A stretch of 64,000 nt of DNA, from assembly GCF_029836165.1 (NCBI RefSeq), contig NZ_JAOEBG010000001.1:372001-436000 (forward strand), written 5' to 3'. Made by a program: the position numbers and the translations under genes. The stretch's first letter is position 1. The number at the start of each line of letters is the position of its first letter. The DNA comes from Pseudomonas sp. GD04091. GTDB taxonomy: Bacteria; Pseudomonadota; Gammaproteobacteria; Pseudomonadales; Pseudomonadaceae. This document shows, piece after piece, positions 1 through 9,000 of the stretch. A model generated the notes under the pieces. It made no database searches. It saw only the letters and a program-made list of their open reading frames with translations, and was not told the origin of the DNA.

Positions 1-189
1 GGCGTGTGCTGCGCGATCATGCCGCTCGATTGCGGCCTGGAAGAACTCAGCCAGCACATGCGCATCATCCCGGTACAGGAGGCCAGCATCCACAGCCCGG
101 TCGGCCTGTTGCTGCGCCGCAGCGAGCCACGCTCGGCCATCGCCGAGCAGTGCTTCGACGAAGCCCGCGCCCTGTTTCAGCCCTCCTGA
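1..189 (+). CDS. LysR-family regulator, 3' end only
   Basis: The window opens inside this gene; only the last 62 codons are present, ending at a TGA. The residues fit the C-terminal end of the effector-binding domain of LysR-type regulators: a short stretch of small and hydrophobic residues, then VGLLLRRSEPRS, then a helix with AEQCFDEARALF. The DNA-binding half lies outside the window, so target and ligand cannot be read. It converges on the AraC-type gene, the two overlapping by about 13 bases at their 3' ends. Assignment is by the general look of the C-terminus and is moderately secure. Confidence 0.6.
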   Translation, partial: GVCCAIMPLDCGLEELSQHMRIIPVQEASIHSPVGLLLRRSEPRSAIAEQCFDEARALFQPS

Positions 190-956
190 GCCGTGGCCCG
201 GCGGTACTGGCGCGGCGTGAAGCCGGTCAGTTGCCTGAACTGCCGGCTGAAGGCGCTGTGGTCGGTGTAACCACAGCGCAAGGCCACCTCGATGATCGGC
301 AGGTCGCTGTGCAACAGCTGGTGGGCATGCTCCAGGCGGGCCTTGTGGATCATCTGTCGGGGCGTGAGGTGGAACACGCGCTTGCAGTAGCGTTCCAGTT
401 GCGCCACCGAGATGCCGGCGATGCGGGTCAGCTCGCCCATGCCGATCGGCTGATGGAAATGCGCGCGGATATGCGCGTCCACCGCCGCCAGGCGCTGGTA
501 GGCGGGGTGGGTGTCGGCGGCTGACTGCAGGTCCACCGAAATGCCCACCAGGCCGATGATCCTTCCCGCCGGGTTGAACAGCGGGCGCTTGTGGGTCAGG
601 CACCAGCCTGGTTCGCGGCTGCCATACAGGTGCAGCTCCAGTTGGTCTTCCAGCACCAGCCCCTGCTCCAGCACACGCCGGTCCTGCTCGGTATAGCCGG
701 GGCCGAGCCGCGCCGGGAACACGTCGGCGCTGGTCTTGCCCAGCAACGGTTGCAGGTGCTTCAGGCCGCAGCGCTGCACCAGCGTGCGGTTGGCCAGTAC
801 ATAGCGGGCCTGATCGTCCTTGATGAAGATCGCTGCGTTGGCGATGACGTCGAGCATGGGCAGCAACCAGATCACCCCGGTCAGCAACGCCTCGAGCGAC
901 TCGGGGCGGTGCTGGTCGAGGTGCTGGTACAGGGTTGCCAGTGAGTCACGTGACAT
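177..956 (-). CDS. AraC-family regulator with N-terminal PAS domain
   Basis: A protein of 259 residues starting MSRDSLATLYQH. I chose this start rather than an ATG 36 bases upstream because GGAG lies about 10 bases before it. The first ~130 residues look like a PAS sensor domain (FIKDDQARYVLANRTLV, then GLVGISVDLQ). The last ~100 residues are an AraC double helix-turn-helix (ISVAQLERYCKRVF, then ALRCGYTDHSAFSRQFRQLTGFTPRQYRR). The gene is divergent from the permease and hydroxyproline genes, so it is the obvious candidate activator of that cluster. P. aeruginosa uses an AraC-family regulator, LhpR, for the same pathway, but the PAS architecture here makes orthology uncertain. Local control is inferred from position. 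Confidence 0.8.
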   Translation of the reverse strand: MSRDSLATLYQHLDQHRPESLEALLTGVIWLLPMLDVIANAAIFIKDDQARYVLANRTLVQRCGLKHLQPLLGKTSADVFPARLGPGYTEQDRRVLEQGLVLEDQLELHLYGSREPGWCLTHKRPLFNPAGRIIGLVGISVDLQSAADTHPAYQRLAAVDAHIRAHFHQPIGMGELTRIAGISVAQLERYCKRVFHLTPRQMIHKARLEHAHQLLHSDLPIIEVALRCGYTDHSAFSRQFRQLTGFTPRQYRRATAQEG

Positions 957-1206
957 TGAACAAGTTCTCCGGTGCCAGTGCCGGCTATGCAATCCAGCCT
1001 ATCCAGCCACCGCCCCTGCTCACCAGTCTTTTCTGCAACTGTGCCGATTTCGTCACCCACCTTGCAGAAAACCATCAAGAACCCTGGCCGCGATCGGTCC
1101 ACTCTATGCCCCACGCAAGCCGCCCCACGACCTACAAGAGCGCGGCCCACGAAGCCGCATCGTGACATCAGACCTGCCTATCCAAAACCTACAAAAAGGC
1201 GAAATC

Positions 1207-2823
1207 ATGTCAGGCAAATTCAAGAAACAGCTCTCACTGCTGGACCTCACCTTCATCGGCCTTGGCGCCATCTTCGGCTCCGGCTGGCTGTTCGCCGCCA
1301 GCCACGTCTCGGCCATCGCCGGCCCGGCCGGCATCCTCTCCTGGTTCCTCGGCGGCTTCGCCGTCCTGCTGCTGGGCATCGTCTACTGCGAGCTCGGCGC
1401 CGCCCTGCCGCGCGCCGGCGGCGTGGTGCGCTACCCGGTGTACTCCCACGGTCCGCTGCTCGGCTACCTGATGGGCTTCATCACCCTGATCGCCTTCTCC
1501 AGCCTGATCGCCATCGAAGTGGTCGCCTCACGCCAATACGCCGCGGCCTGGTTCCCGGCCCTGACCAAGGCCGGCTCCAGCGACCCGACCGTGCTCGGCT
1601 GGCTGGTGCAGTTCGCCCTTTTGGGGCTGTTCTTCCTGCTCAACTACCGCAGCGTGAAAACGTTCGCCAAGGCCAACAACCTGGTCAGCGTGTTCAAGTT
1701 CATCGTGCCGCTGCTGGTGATCGGCGTGCTGTTCACCTTCTTCAAGCCGGAAAACTTCGAGGTTCAGGGCTTCGCCCCGTTCGGCCTGTCCGGAGTGGAA
1801 ATGGCCGTGTCGGCCGGCGGTATCATCTTCGCCTACCTGGGCCTGACGCCGATCATCTCGGTGGCCAGCGAAGTGAAGAACCCACAGCGCACCATCCCCA
1901 TCGCGCTGATTCTCTCGGTGCTGCTGTCCACCGCCATCTACGCCCTGCTGCAACTGGCTTTCCTCGGCAGCGTGCCGACCGAGATGATTGCCAACGGCTG
2001 GGCCGGGGTAACCAAGGAACTGGCCCTGCCCTACCGTGACATCGCCCTGACCCTGGGCGTCGGCTGGCTGGCCTACCTGGTGGTGGCCGACGCGGTGATC
2101 TCGCCCAGCGGCTGCGGCAACATCTACATGAACGCCACCCCACGGGTGATCTATGGCTGGGCGCAGACCGGCACCTTTTTCAAGTACTTCACCCGCATCG
2201 ACGAGCAGTCCGGCATCCCGCGCCCGGCACTGTGGCTGACCTTCGGCCTGGCGGTGTTCTGGACCCTGCCGTTCCCGTCCTGGGAAGCGCTGATCAACGT
2301 GGTGTCCGCCGCCCTGGTGCTGAGCTACGCCGTGGCCCCGGTGTCGGTCGCCGCCCTGCGCCGCAGCGCCCCGGACATGGCCCGGCCCTTCCGAGTCAAG
2401 GGCATGGGCGTGCTCGGCCCGCTGTCGTTCATCATCGCCGCGCTGATCGTCTACTGGTCGGGCTGGAACACCGTGTCCTGGCTGCTGGCCCTGCAGATCG
2501 TGATGTTCGTGCTGTACCTGCTGTGCCGCCGCTTCGTGCCTACCGAACACCTGTCGCTGGGCCAGCAGGTGCGCTCGTCGGCCTGGCTGATCGGCTTCTA
2601 CGCCGTGACCATTTTTCTCTCCTGGCTGGGCAGCTTCGGCGGCCTGGGCGTGATCGGCCATCCGCTGGACACCGTGATCGTGGCCGCCTGCGCCCTGGGG
2701 ATCTACTACTGGGGCGCGGCCACCGGCGTGCCGGCGCGGCTGGTGCGGCTCGATGGCGACGATGAGAGCGAAGCCAGCAGCGAAACCCATGCCGGCCAGC
2801 ATCCCGCCGCCGTCGCCTCCTGA
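1207..2823 (+). CDS. APC-superfamily amino acid permease, probably for hydroxyproline
   Basis: A 538-residue inner-membrane protein with about 12 to 14 hydrophobic segments. The N-terminus has the APC-family signature (LLDLTFIGLGAIFGSGWLFAA) in the first helix, and the unwound helix-1 GAIFGSG motif is plain. The ATG was chosen because the APC signature starts directly after it and AAGGCG lies 6 bases upstream; the reading frame stays open further 5' but that part is not protein-like. It is the first gene of a same-strand run with the epimerase, deaminase, dehydrogenase and oxidase, so uptake of 4-hydroxyproline is the likely role. Substrate is inferred from context only. The last ~25 residues are a polar cytoplasmic tail. 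Confidence 0.82.
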   Translation: MSGKFKKQLSLLDLTFIGLGAIFGSGWLFAASHVSAIAGPAGILSWFLGGFAVLLLGIVYCELGAALPRAGGVVRYPVYSHGPLLGYLMGFITLIAFSSLIAIEVVASRQYAAAWFPALTKAGSSDPTVLGWLVQFALLGLFFLLNYRSVKTFAKANNLVSVFKFIVPLLVIGVLFTFFKPENFEVQGFAPFGLSGVEMAVSAGGIIFAYLGLTPIISVASEVKNPQRTIPIALILSVLLSTAIYALLQLAFLGSVPTEMIANGWAGVTKELALPYRDIALTLGVGWLAYLVVADAVISPSGCGNIYMNATPRVIYGWAQTGTFFKYFTRIDEQSGIPRPALWLTFGLAVFWTLPFPSWEALINVVSAALVLSYAVAPVSVAALRRSAPDMARPFRVKGMGVLGPLSFIIAALIVYWSGWNTVSWLLALQIVMFVLYLLCRRFVPTEHLSLGQQVRSSAWLIGFYAVTIFLSWLGSFGGLGVIGHPLDTVIVAACALGIYYWGAATGVPARLVRLDGDDESEASSETHAGQHPAAVAS

Positions 2824-2846
2824 CTCACTAGCGAATGGACATCCTG

Positions 2847-3773
2847 ATGAAACACGTTCATGTCATCGACTCCCATACCGGCGGCGAACCGACCCGCCTG
2901 GTGATGAAGGGCTTCCCGCAGCTGTCCGGCCGCAGCATGGCCGAGCAGCGCGACGAGCTGCGCGAACTGCACGACCACTGGCGCCGCGCCTGCCTGCTGG
3001 AGCCGCGCGGCAACGATGTGCTGGTGGGCGCGCTGTACTGCCCTCCGGTCTCCTCCGACGCCACCTGCGGGGTGATCTTCTTCAACAACGCCGGCTACCT
3101 GAACATGTGCGGCCACGGCACCATCGGCCTGGTCGCCTCCCTGCAGCACCTGGGGCTGATCGGCCCCGGCGTGCACCGGATCGATACGCCGGTCGGCCAA
3201 GTCAGCGCCACCCTGCATGACGACGGCACCATCACCATCGGCAACGTGCCCGCCTACCGCCATCGCCAGCAGGTGGCCGTCGAGGTGCCCGGCCATGGCC
3301 TGGTGCGCGGCGACATCGCCTGGGGCGGCAACTGGTTCTTCCTGGTCAGCGAGCATGGCCAGCGCATTGAACTGGACAACGTCGAGGCACTGACCGACTA
3401 CACCTGGGCCATGCTCAAGGCCCTCGACGACCAAGGCATCACCGGCGAGCACGGCGCGCCCATCGACCACATCGAGCTGTTCGCCGACGACGCCAACGCC
3501 GACAGCCGCAACTTCGTGATGTGCCCCGGCAAGGCCTACGACCGCTCGCCCTGCGGCACCGGCACCAGCGCCAAGCTGGCCTGCCTGGCCGCCGACGGCA
3601 AGCTCGCCGAAGGCCAGACCTGGATCCAGGCCAGCATCACCGGCAGCCAGTTCCACGGCCGCTACGAACGCGACGGCGAACGCATCCGCCCGTTCATCAC
3701 CGGCCGCGCCTACATGACCGCCGACAGCACCCTGCTGATCGACGAACGAGACCCCTTCGCCTGGGGCATCTGA
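2847..3773 (+). CDS. 4-hydroxyproline 2-epimerase (proline racemase family)
   Basis: A 308-residue cytosolic enzyme that interconverts trans-4-hydroxy-L-proline and cis-4-hydroxy-D-proline, the first step of bacterial hydroxyproline breakdown (called lhpA or hypF in the literature). Both catalytic cysteines of the family are visible: one in MCGHGTIG at residue 88 and one in [10 protein letters not shown] near residue 236. The N-terminus [15 protein letters not shown] is typical. The sequence is very close to the characterised P. putida enzyme as I recall it, also 308 residues, which decides for this ATG over one 12 bases upstream. Cys at the second position, rather than Thr, separates it from the trans-3-hydroxyproline dehydratases of the same family. 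It lies 23 bases after the permease. Confidence 0.93.
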   Translation: MKHVHVIDSHTGGEPTRLVMKGFPQLSGRSMAEQRDELRELHDHWRRACLLEPRGNDVLVGALYCPPVSSDATCGVIFFNNAGYLNMCGHGTIGLVASLQHLGLIGPGVHRIDTPVGQVSATLHDDGTITIGNVPAYRHRQQVAVEVPGHGLVRGDIAWGGNWFFLVSEHGQRIELDNVEALTDYTWAMLKALDDQGITGEHGAPIDHIELFADDANADSRNFVMCPGKAYDRSPCGTGTSAKLACLAADGKLAEGQTWIQASITGSQFHGRYERDGERIRPFITGRAYMTADSTLLIDERDPFAWGI

Positions 3774-3814
3774 CTCCGTTCATTTCCCACTGAATACCGC
3801 CAGGAGTGACAACA

Positions 3815-4762
3815 ATGACCGACAACATCTTCACCGGCACCATGCCCGCCCTGATGACCCCCTGCACCGCCGAGCGCAAGCCGGACTTCGACGCCCTGGT
3901 GCGCAAGGGCCGCGAACTGATCGACGCGGGCATGAGCGCGGTGGTGTACTGCGGCTCGATGGGCGACTGGCCGCTGCTGACCGAGGCTGAGCGCCAGGAG
4001 GGCGTGGCGCGCCTGGTGGCCGCCGGCATCCCGACCATCGTCGGCACCGGCGCGGTGAACACCCGTGAAGCCGTGTCCCACGCCGCCCATGCCGCCAAGG
4101 TCGGCGCCGCCGGCCTGATGGTCATCCCCCGGGTGCTGTCCCGCGGCGCCTCGCTGACCGCGCAGCGGCACCATTTCTCGGCCATCCTCGCCGCCGCGCC
4201 GAAGCTGCCGGCGGTGATCTACAACAGCCCCTACTACGGCTTCGCCACCCGCGCCGACCTGTTCTTCGAACTGCGCCGCGAGTACCCGAACCTGATCGGT
4301 TTCAAGGAGTTCGGCGGCGCCGCCGACCTGCGCTACGCCGCCGAACACATCACCTCCCAGGACGACGACGTGACCTTGATGGTCGGCGTCGACACGCAAG
4401 TGGTGCACGGTTTCGTCAACTGCAACGCCACCGGCGCCATCACCGGTATCGGCAACGCGCTGCCGCGCGAAGTTCTGCAACTGGTCAGCCTGAGCAAGCG
4501 CGCCGCCAAGGGCGACGCCAAGGCCAGGCGCCAGGCCCGGGAGCTGGAGTCGGCGCTGGCGGTGCTGTCGTCGTTCGATGAAGGCTGCGACCTGGTGCTG
4601 TACTACAAGCACCTGATGGTGCTCAACGGCGACCGCGAGTACCGCCTGCACTTCAACGAAGCCGACGCCCTCAGCGACGCCCAGCGCCGCTACGCCGAAC
4701 AGCAATACGCGCTGTTCCGCACCTGGTACGCCAACTGGTCCGCCGAGCAGAACCAGGCTTGA
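3815..4762 (+). CDS. Delta1-pyrroline-4-hydroxy-2-carboxylate deaminase (DapA family)
   Basis: A 315-residue TIM-barrel protein of the dihydrodipicolinate synthase/N-acetylneuraminate lyase family. In this gene order it should deaminate and dehydrate the product of the oxidase to 2-oxoglutarate semialdehyde. The Schiff-base lysine is in LIGFKEFGG, and the early YCGSMGDWPLL segment replaces the GTTGE loop of true DapA. GGAG lies 8 bases before the ATG; a GTG three codons upstream overlaps that ribosome site and was not used. It should not be confused with the genuine dapA at 30001-30888 of this window, from which it differs in the substrate loop. Confidence 0.9.
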   Translation: MTDNIFTGTMPALMTPCTAERKPDFDALVRKGRELIDAGMSAVVYCGSMGDWPLLTEAERQEGVARLVAAGIPTIVGTGAVNTREAVSHAAHAAKVGAAGLMVIPRVLSRGASLTAQRHHFSAILAAAPKLPAVIYNSPYYGFATRADLFFELRREYPNLIGFKEFGGAADLRYAAEHITSQDDDVTLMVGVDTQVVHGFVNCNATGAITGIGNALPREVLQLVSLSKRAAKGDAKARRQARELESALAVLSSFDEGCDLVLYYKHLMVLNGDREYRLHFNEADALSDAQRRYAEQQYALFRTWYANWSAEQNQA

Positions 4763-4774
4763 TCGCCGCAACGC

Positions 4775-4819
4775 CTGTGGGAGCGGCCGTGTGTCGCGAA
4801 AGGGGCGCATAGCGCCCCC
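4775..4819. repeat. REP-type extragenic element
   Basis: Sits between the deaminase and the dehydrogenase. It has the TGTGGGAGCGGCC...GTCGCGAAAGGGGC pattern seen at other extragenic sites here, and a small hairpin of GGGGCG and CGCCCC (4802-4818). It may stabilise the upstream mRNA. Its presence inside the run suggests the two genes may not be equally expressed. Confidence 0.7.
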
Positions 4820-4858
4820 AACAGGTTCAGACCTCACCCAGATTCTCCAGGACACCCC

Positions 4859-6436
4859 ATGACCCTCACCGGCAACCTACTGATCGGCCAACGCGTCGTC
4901 ACAGGCACCCAGGCCGCGATCCACGCCATCGACCCGGCCACCGACACCCCACTCGAGCCACCCTACGCCGGCGCCAGCGCCGAACAGGTAACCCAGGCCT
5001 GCGCCCTGGCCTGGGCGGCATTCGATGCCTACCGCGAAACCACCCTCGAACAACGCGCCCGTTTTCTCGAAACCATCGCCGAACAGATCGAAGCAGTGGG
5101 CGATGCGCTGATCGAACGCGCCTGTGCCGAGACCGGCCTGCCCAAGGCACGCATCCAGGGCGAGCGCGGCCGCACCTGCGCCCAGCTGCGTACCTTCGCC
5201 CGGGTGGTACGCGCGGGCGAATGGCTGGACGTACGCGTGGACAATGCGCTGCCCGAACGCCAGCCACTGCCTCGCCCGGACCTGCGCCAGCGCCAGGTGG
5301 CCCTGGGCCCGGTGGCGGTGTTCGGCGCCAGCAATTTCCCGCTGGCGTTCTCGGTGGCCGGCGGCGACACCGCCTCGGCCCTGGCGGCCGGCTGCCCGGT
5401 GGTGGTCAAGGCCCATGGCGCCCACCCCGGCACCAGCGAGCTGGTCGGCCAGGCCGTGGCACGGGCGGCCAAGCTATGCGAACTGCCCGATGGCGTGTTC
5501 TCGCTACTGTATGGTGCCGGGCGTGAGATCGGCATCGCCTTGGTCAGCGACTCACGTATCAAGGCGGTCGGGTTCACCGGCTCGCGCAGCGCTGGCATCG
5601 CCTTGTGCCAGGCGGCCCAGGCGCGCCCGGAGCCAATCCCGGTGTATGCCGAGATGAGCTCGATCAACCCGGTGTTCCTCTTCGAGGCCGCCCTCCAGGC
5701 CAGGGCCGAAGACCTGGCCCAGGGTTTCGCCGCTTCGCTGACCCAGGGCGCCGGCCAGTTCTGCACCAACCCCGGGTTGGTGATCGCCCGCCAGGGCGCG
5801 GCGCTGGAGCGCTTCATCGTCGCCGCGGCCGAGCATGTCGGCCAGGCCGTTGCGCAGACCATGCTCACCCCCGGCATCGCCAGCGCCTATGCAAGCGGCG
5901 TCGCGGCGCTGAGTGACAACCACAATGCCCGACAGGCCGCCCGTGGCCAGCCCCGGCAAGGCCCGAACCAGTGCCAGGCGCAGTTGTTCGTCACCTCGGC
6001 ACAGGCGTTTCTCGCCGACCCGGCCCTGCAGGCCGAAGTGTTCGGCGCCGCCTCGCTGGTGGTCGCCTGTGACAGCGATGAGGAAATCCATCAGGTCGCG
6101 GAACATCTGGAAGGCCAGCTCACCGCCACGCTGCACCTGAACGACGCCGACCTGGCCAAGGCGCGCGAACTGCTGCCGACCCTCGAACGCAAGGCCGGAC
6201 GCATCCTGGTCAACGGCTGGCCGACCGGCGTCGAGGTCTGCGACGCGATGGTCCACGGCGGCCCGTTCCCGGCCACCTCCGACGCCCGCGGCACCTCGGT
6301 GGGCACGGCGGCGATCCTGCGCTTCCTGCGCCCGGTGTGCTACCAGGACTGCCCCGACGCACTGCTGCCCAGCGCCTTGCGACACGGCAATCCGCTGGGC
6401 CTGCGCCGGCTGCTCGACGGCCAGAGGGAACGCTGA
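4859..6436 (+). CDS. 2-oxoglutarate semialdehyde dehydrogenase
   Basis: A 525-residue NAD(P)-dependent aldehyde dehydrogenase, the last step of the pathway, giving 2-oxoglutarate. The catalytic cysteine is in [10 protein letters not shown], about residue 305, and the general-base glutamate is in [10 protein letters not shown], about residue 265. The substrate- and cofactor-binding stretch [20 protein letters not shown] is of the KGSADH type. AGGA lies about 7 bases before the ATG. Length and the FCTNPG motif match the 2-oxoglutarate (or 2,5-dioxovalerate) semialdehyde dehydrogenase group. Substrate is set by the neighbouring epimerase and deaminase. The stop is followed after three bases by the oxidase gene. 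Confidence 0.9.
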   Translation: MTLTGNLLIGQRVVTGTQAAIHAIDPATDTPLEPPYAGASAEQVTQACALAWAAFDAYRETTLEQRARFLETIAEQIEAVGDALIERACAETGLPKARIQGERGRTCAQLRTFARVVRAGEWLDVRVDNALPERQPLPRPDLRQRQVALGPVAVFGASNFPLAFSVAGGDTASALAAGCPVVVKAHGAHPGTSELVGQAVARAAKLCELPDGVFSLLYGAGREIGIALVSDSRIKAVGFTGSRSAGIALCQAAQARPEPIPVYAEMSSINPVFLFEAALQARAEDLAQGFAASLTQGAGQFCTNPGLVIARQGAALERFIVAAAEHVGQAVAQTMLTPGIASAYASGVAALSDNHNARQAARGQPRQGPNQCQAQLFVTSAQAFLADPALQAEVFGAASLVVACDSDEEIHQVAEHLEGQLTATLHLNDADLAKARELLPTLERKAGRILVNGWPTGVEVCDAMVHGGPFPATSDARGTSVGTAAILRFLRPVCYQDCPDALLPSALRHGNPLGLRRLLDGQRER

Positions 6437-6439
6437 GCC

Positions 6440-7684
6440 ATGCCTGCCACCGACACGGACATCGCCGTGGTCGGCGCCGGCATCGTCGGCGTCGCCTGCG
6501 CCCTGCAACTGGCCCGCCAGGGCCGTCGGGTGCTGCTGATCGATCGCCAGGCGCCGGGTCACGGCGCTTCGTATGGCAATGCCGGACACCTGGCCACCGA
6601 GCAGGTGTTTCCCATCGCCGACCTGTCGATCCTCAAACGCCTACCGGCCATGTTGCTGGACCCGATGGGCCCGCTGCGCCTGGACTGGAAGTACCTGCCC
6701 CGGGCCCTGCCCTGGTTCACCCGCCTGCTGCTGAACCTGCGTCCGGCGCCGTTCCAGCGCAGCGTGGCCGGTATTCGTGCGCTCAACGAAGCAAGCCTGG
6801 GGGCCTGGCAACGGCTGCTCGCGTCCATCGAACGCAGCCCCCTGCTCAAGGAGGACGGTTCGCTGCTGGTGTTCGAGCGCCATGAATCGCGCCAAGCGCT
6901 CGAAGCCCTGCGTACACGAATGCGGCAGCAAGCCGTGCCCGTGGATTTCTGGACGGGGGAAGCGGTGCGCGAAGCTGCGCCACAACTGAACTCATCGATC
7001 CAGGGTGGCCTGTTCTTTCCCCGCACCGGGCATTTCCTGGATCCGTACCAGGTGGTCCGTGAACTGTTCAACGCCGCCAGCACCAGTGGCGTGCGCTTCG
7101 TCCGCGCCGAGGTCAGTGGTGGGCACGTCCACGGTCAGGGTGTCAGCCTGGCCAGCGACCAGGGCACGTTCGAGGCTCGTCAGGTGCTGGTCAGCGCTGG
7201 CGCGCATTCGGCCAGGCTCACGGCTGCCTTGACCGGCAGACACGTGCCGCTGGACACCGAGCGCGGCTATCACCTGATGCTGCCGGCGGAACGACAGCGC
7301 CTGCCATTCGCCGTCACCTCGCTGGAGCGCAAGTTCATCATGACGCCCATGGCCGACGGCCTGCGCCTGGCCGGCACGGTGGAGTTCGCCGGGCTCGAGG
7401 CGCCGCCGAGCATGCAACGGGCGTGGCAACTGCATAGGTTGAGCAAGGGTTTGTTCCGGCGGGAGCTGGATACCGAGGGGGCGACGCCGTGGATGGGGTT
7501 CCGGCCTTCGTTGCCGGACTCGCTGCCGGTGATCGACCGGGTGGCCGATGGCAAGGTGTTGCTGGCTTTCGGGCACCAGCACCTGGGGTTGACCCAGGCG
7601 GCGGTGACGGCGGAATGGGTGGGACGGTTGGTAAATGGCGAAGACTGCCCGCAAATCGGAGCCTATCGATTGTGCCGGTTTTGA
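6440..7684 (+). CDS. FAD-dependent cis-4-hydroxy-D-proline oxidase (DadA-like)
   Basis: A 414-residue flavoprotein of the D-amino acid oxidase/dehydrogenase family. The N-terminal dinucleotide-binding motif IAVVGAGIVGVACALQLARQG is followed by the acidic end of strand 2 (LLIDRQ). The C-terminus holds GHQHLGLTQAAVTAEWVG, the second flavin-contacting region. It should oxidise cis-4-hydroxy-D-proline to pyrroline-4-hydroxy-2-carboxylate, between epimerase and deaminase. It is a single-chain enzyme, unlike the multi-subunit dehydrogenase known from P. aeruginosa. The start is 3 bases after the dehydrogenase stop, so the two are likely co-translated. Membrane association with electron transfer to quinone is possible by family analogy but not shown here. 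Confidence 0.87.
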   Translation: MPATDTDIAVVGAGIVGVACALQLARQGRRVLLIDRQAPGHGASYGNAGHLATEQVFPIADLSILKRLPAMLLDPMGPLRLDWKYLPRALPWFTRLLLNLRPAPFQRSVAGIRALNEASLGAWQRLLASIERSPLLKEDGSLLVFERHESRQALEALRTRMRQQAVPVDFWTGEAVREAAPQLNSSIQGGLFFPRTGHFLDPYQVVRELFNAASTSGVRFVRAEVSGGHVHGQGVSLASDQGTFEARQVLVSAGAHSARLTAALTGRHVPLDTERGYHLMLPAERQRLPFAVTSLERKFIMTPMADGLRLAGTVEFAGLEAPPSMQRAWQLHRLSKGLFRRELDTEGATPWMGFRPSLPDSLPVIDRVADGKVLLAFGHQHLGLTQAAVTAEWVGRLVNGEDCPQIGAYRLCRF

Positions 7685-7685
7685 A

Positions 7686-7822
7686 ACGGGGCCGCGTCGC
7701 GCCCCTTTCGCCGGCAAGCCGGCTCCCACAATGATCGGCGCTATCCAGCGAGAACACCGTCTGGCTGCGTCTAGTACCCTGTGGGAGCCGGCTTGCCGGC
7801 GAAAGGGCTGCAAAGCAGCCCC
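7686..7822. repeat. Inverted pair of REP elements
   Basis: Two REP units face each other (7686-7730 and 7780-7822) between the convergent oxidase and xenA genes. Each has the core GCCGGCAAGCCGGCTCCCAC or its complement plus a short GC arm. Each also carries two GCCGGC hexamers (7710, 7718, 7787, 7795). The pair probably acts as the shared transcription end of both genes. Confidence 0.85.
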
Positions 7823-7830
7823 AGCCTCAC

Positions 7831-8922
7831 TCAGCGATAACGCTCAAGCCAGTGCGCATAAGGCGCCGGCAGCGTCCACGCCGCCTTGTCCACGCCCAGT
7901 GCCTTGGCAGCGGCATACGGCCAATGCGGGTCGGCCAGGTGCGCACGCCCCACCGACACCAGGTCGAGCTGGTTGGCCTGCAATGCGCCTTCAGCCAGCT
8001 CCGGCGTGCCAAAACCCCAGGCCGAGGTCACCGGCAGCTTCGCCTCGCGGCGCACCCGCTCGGCGATCGGCCCCAGGAACGCCGGGCCCCATGGGATGCT
8101 GGTCTCGGGAATGGTGAAACCGACGCTGACGCTCAGCAGATCCAGGCCACCGGCCTTGAAACGGCGAGCCAGCTCGATGGACTCCTGCAGGGTCTGCTCG
8201 TCACGGCCGTCGTACTCCACCACACCGAAACGCGCGGTCAGCGGCAGGTTCTCCGGCCACACTTCACGCACCGCCGCGAGGGTCTCCAGCAGGAAGCGCG
8301 TGCGGTTGTCGAAACCGCCGCCGTAGGCGTCGGTGCGCTGGTTGGAGTGCTCGGAGAAGAAGCTCTGGCCCAGGTAGCCGTGGGCGAAGTGCAGCTCGAT
8401 CCATTCGAAGCCCGCGTCACGGGCACGGCGTGCGGCAGCGACGAAGTCCTGCTTGACCCGGGCGATGTCGTCCAGGCTCATGGCCCGCGGCACCTTGGCC
8501 AAGTCGGCGCCGTAGGCGATGGCCGAGGGCGCGATGGTCTCCCAGCCACGGGCATCGTCGGCGGCGATATGGTCGTCACCTTCCCACGGGCGGTTGGCGC
8601 TGGCCTTGCGCCCGGCGTGGGCGATCTGGATGCCCGGCACGGCGCCGGCGGCCTTGATCGCCTGCACCACCGGCACGAAGGCCTGGGCCTGAGCGTCGTT
8701 CCAGATACCAGCGCAGCCGGGGGTGATACGCCCTTCCGGCGACACGGCGGTGGCCTCGACCACCACCAGCCCGGCACCACCACGGGCCAGGCCTGCCAGG
8801 TGGACGTGGTGCCAATCGTTGATCATGCCGTCTTCGGCCATGTACTGGCACATCGGCGGAATGGCGATGCGGTTGCGCAGGGTGACGTCTTTGAGGGTAT
8901 AGGGTTCGAACAATGCTGCCAT
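7831..8922 (-). CDS. xenA: NADPH-dependent ene-reductase of the Old Yellow Enzyme family (XenA type)
   Basis: A 363-residue FMN protein starting MAALFEPYTLKDVTL, the same length and opening as xenobiotic reductase A of P. putida as I recall it. It is a TIM barrel with NRIAIPPMCQYMAEDG near the start (the Cys residue of XenA tunes the flavin). It has PGIQIAHAGRKAS in the middle and the substrate-binding pair in WIELHFAHGYLGQSFFSEHSN. It reduces activated double bonds and nitro compounds with NAD(P)H; the physiological substrate is not known. GGAG lies 8 bases before the ATG. It is divergent from an ArsR-family gene across a 78-base gap with a strong dyad, so repression by that protein is likely. 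The open frame continues upstream of this ATG but is not part of the family. Confidence 0.9.
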   Translation of the reverse strand: MAALFEPYTLKDVTLRNRIAIPPMCQYMAEDGMINDWHHVHLAGLARGGAGLVVVEATAVSPEGRITPGCAGIWNDAQAQAFVPVVQAIKAAGAVPGIQIAHAGRKASANRPWEGDDHIAADDARGWETIAPSAIAYGADLAKVPRAMSLDDIARVKQDFVAAARRARDAGFEWIELHFAHGYLGQSFFSEHSNQRTDAYGGGFDNRTRFLLETLAAVREVWPENLPLTARFGVVEYDGRDEQTLQESIELARRFKAGGLDLLSVSVGFTIPETSIPWGPAFLGPIAERVRREAKLPVTSAWGFGTPELAEGALQANQLDLVSVGRAHLADPHWPYAAAKALGVDKAAWTLPAPYAHWLERYR

Positions 8923-8951
8923 GACGAGACTCCAGGGACGGGTTGGATACG

Positions 8952-8975
8952 ATTGTTCGATCATATTCGAACTAT
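8952..8975. promoter_or_regulatory. Operator-like dyad between xenA and the ArsR-family gene
   Basis: A perfect inverted repeat GTTCGA (8955-8960), six-base spacer, TCGAAC (8967-8972), extended by further partly matching AT flanks. It lies in the only gap between the divergent xenA and arsR-type genes, where a repressor would control both. Size and spacing suit a winged-helix dimer. Confidence 0.6.
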
Positions 8976-9000
8976 GGCAATTTGTGAAACCCCCGTTATC

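Noticed and set aside
1528..2802. Long minus-strand open frame opposite the permease gene
   Set aside because: His/Gly/Gln-rich translation typical of GC-rich antisense frames; the plus strand encodes a clear APC permease.
3815..4762. Second dapA copy
   Set aside because: The GTTGE substrate loop of DapA is replaced and the gene lies between hydroxyproline epimerase and semialdehyde dehydrogenase, so it is the pathway deaminase.
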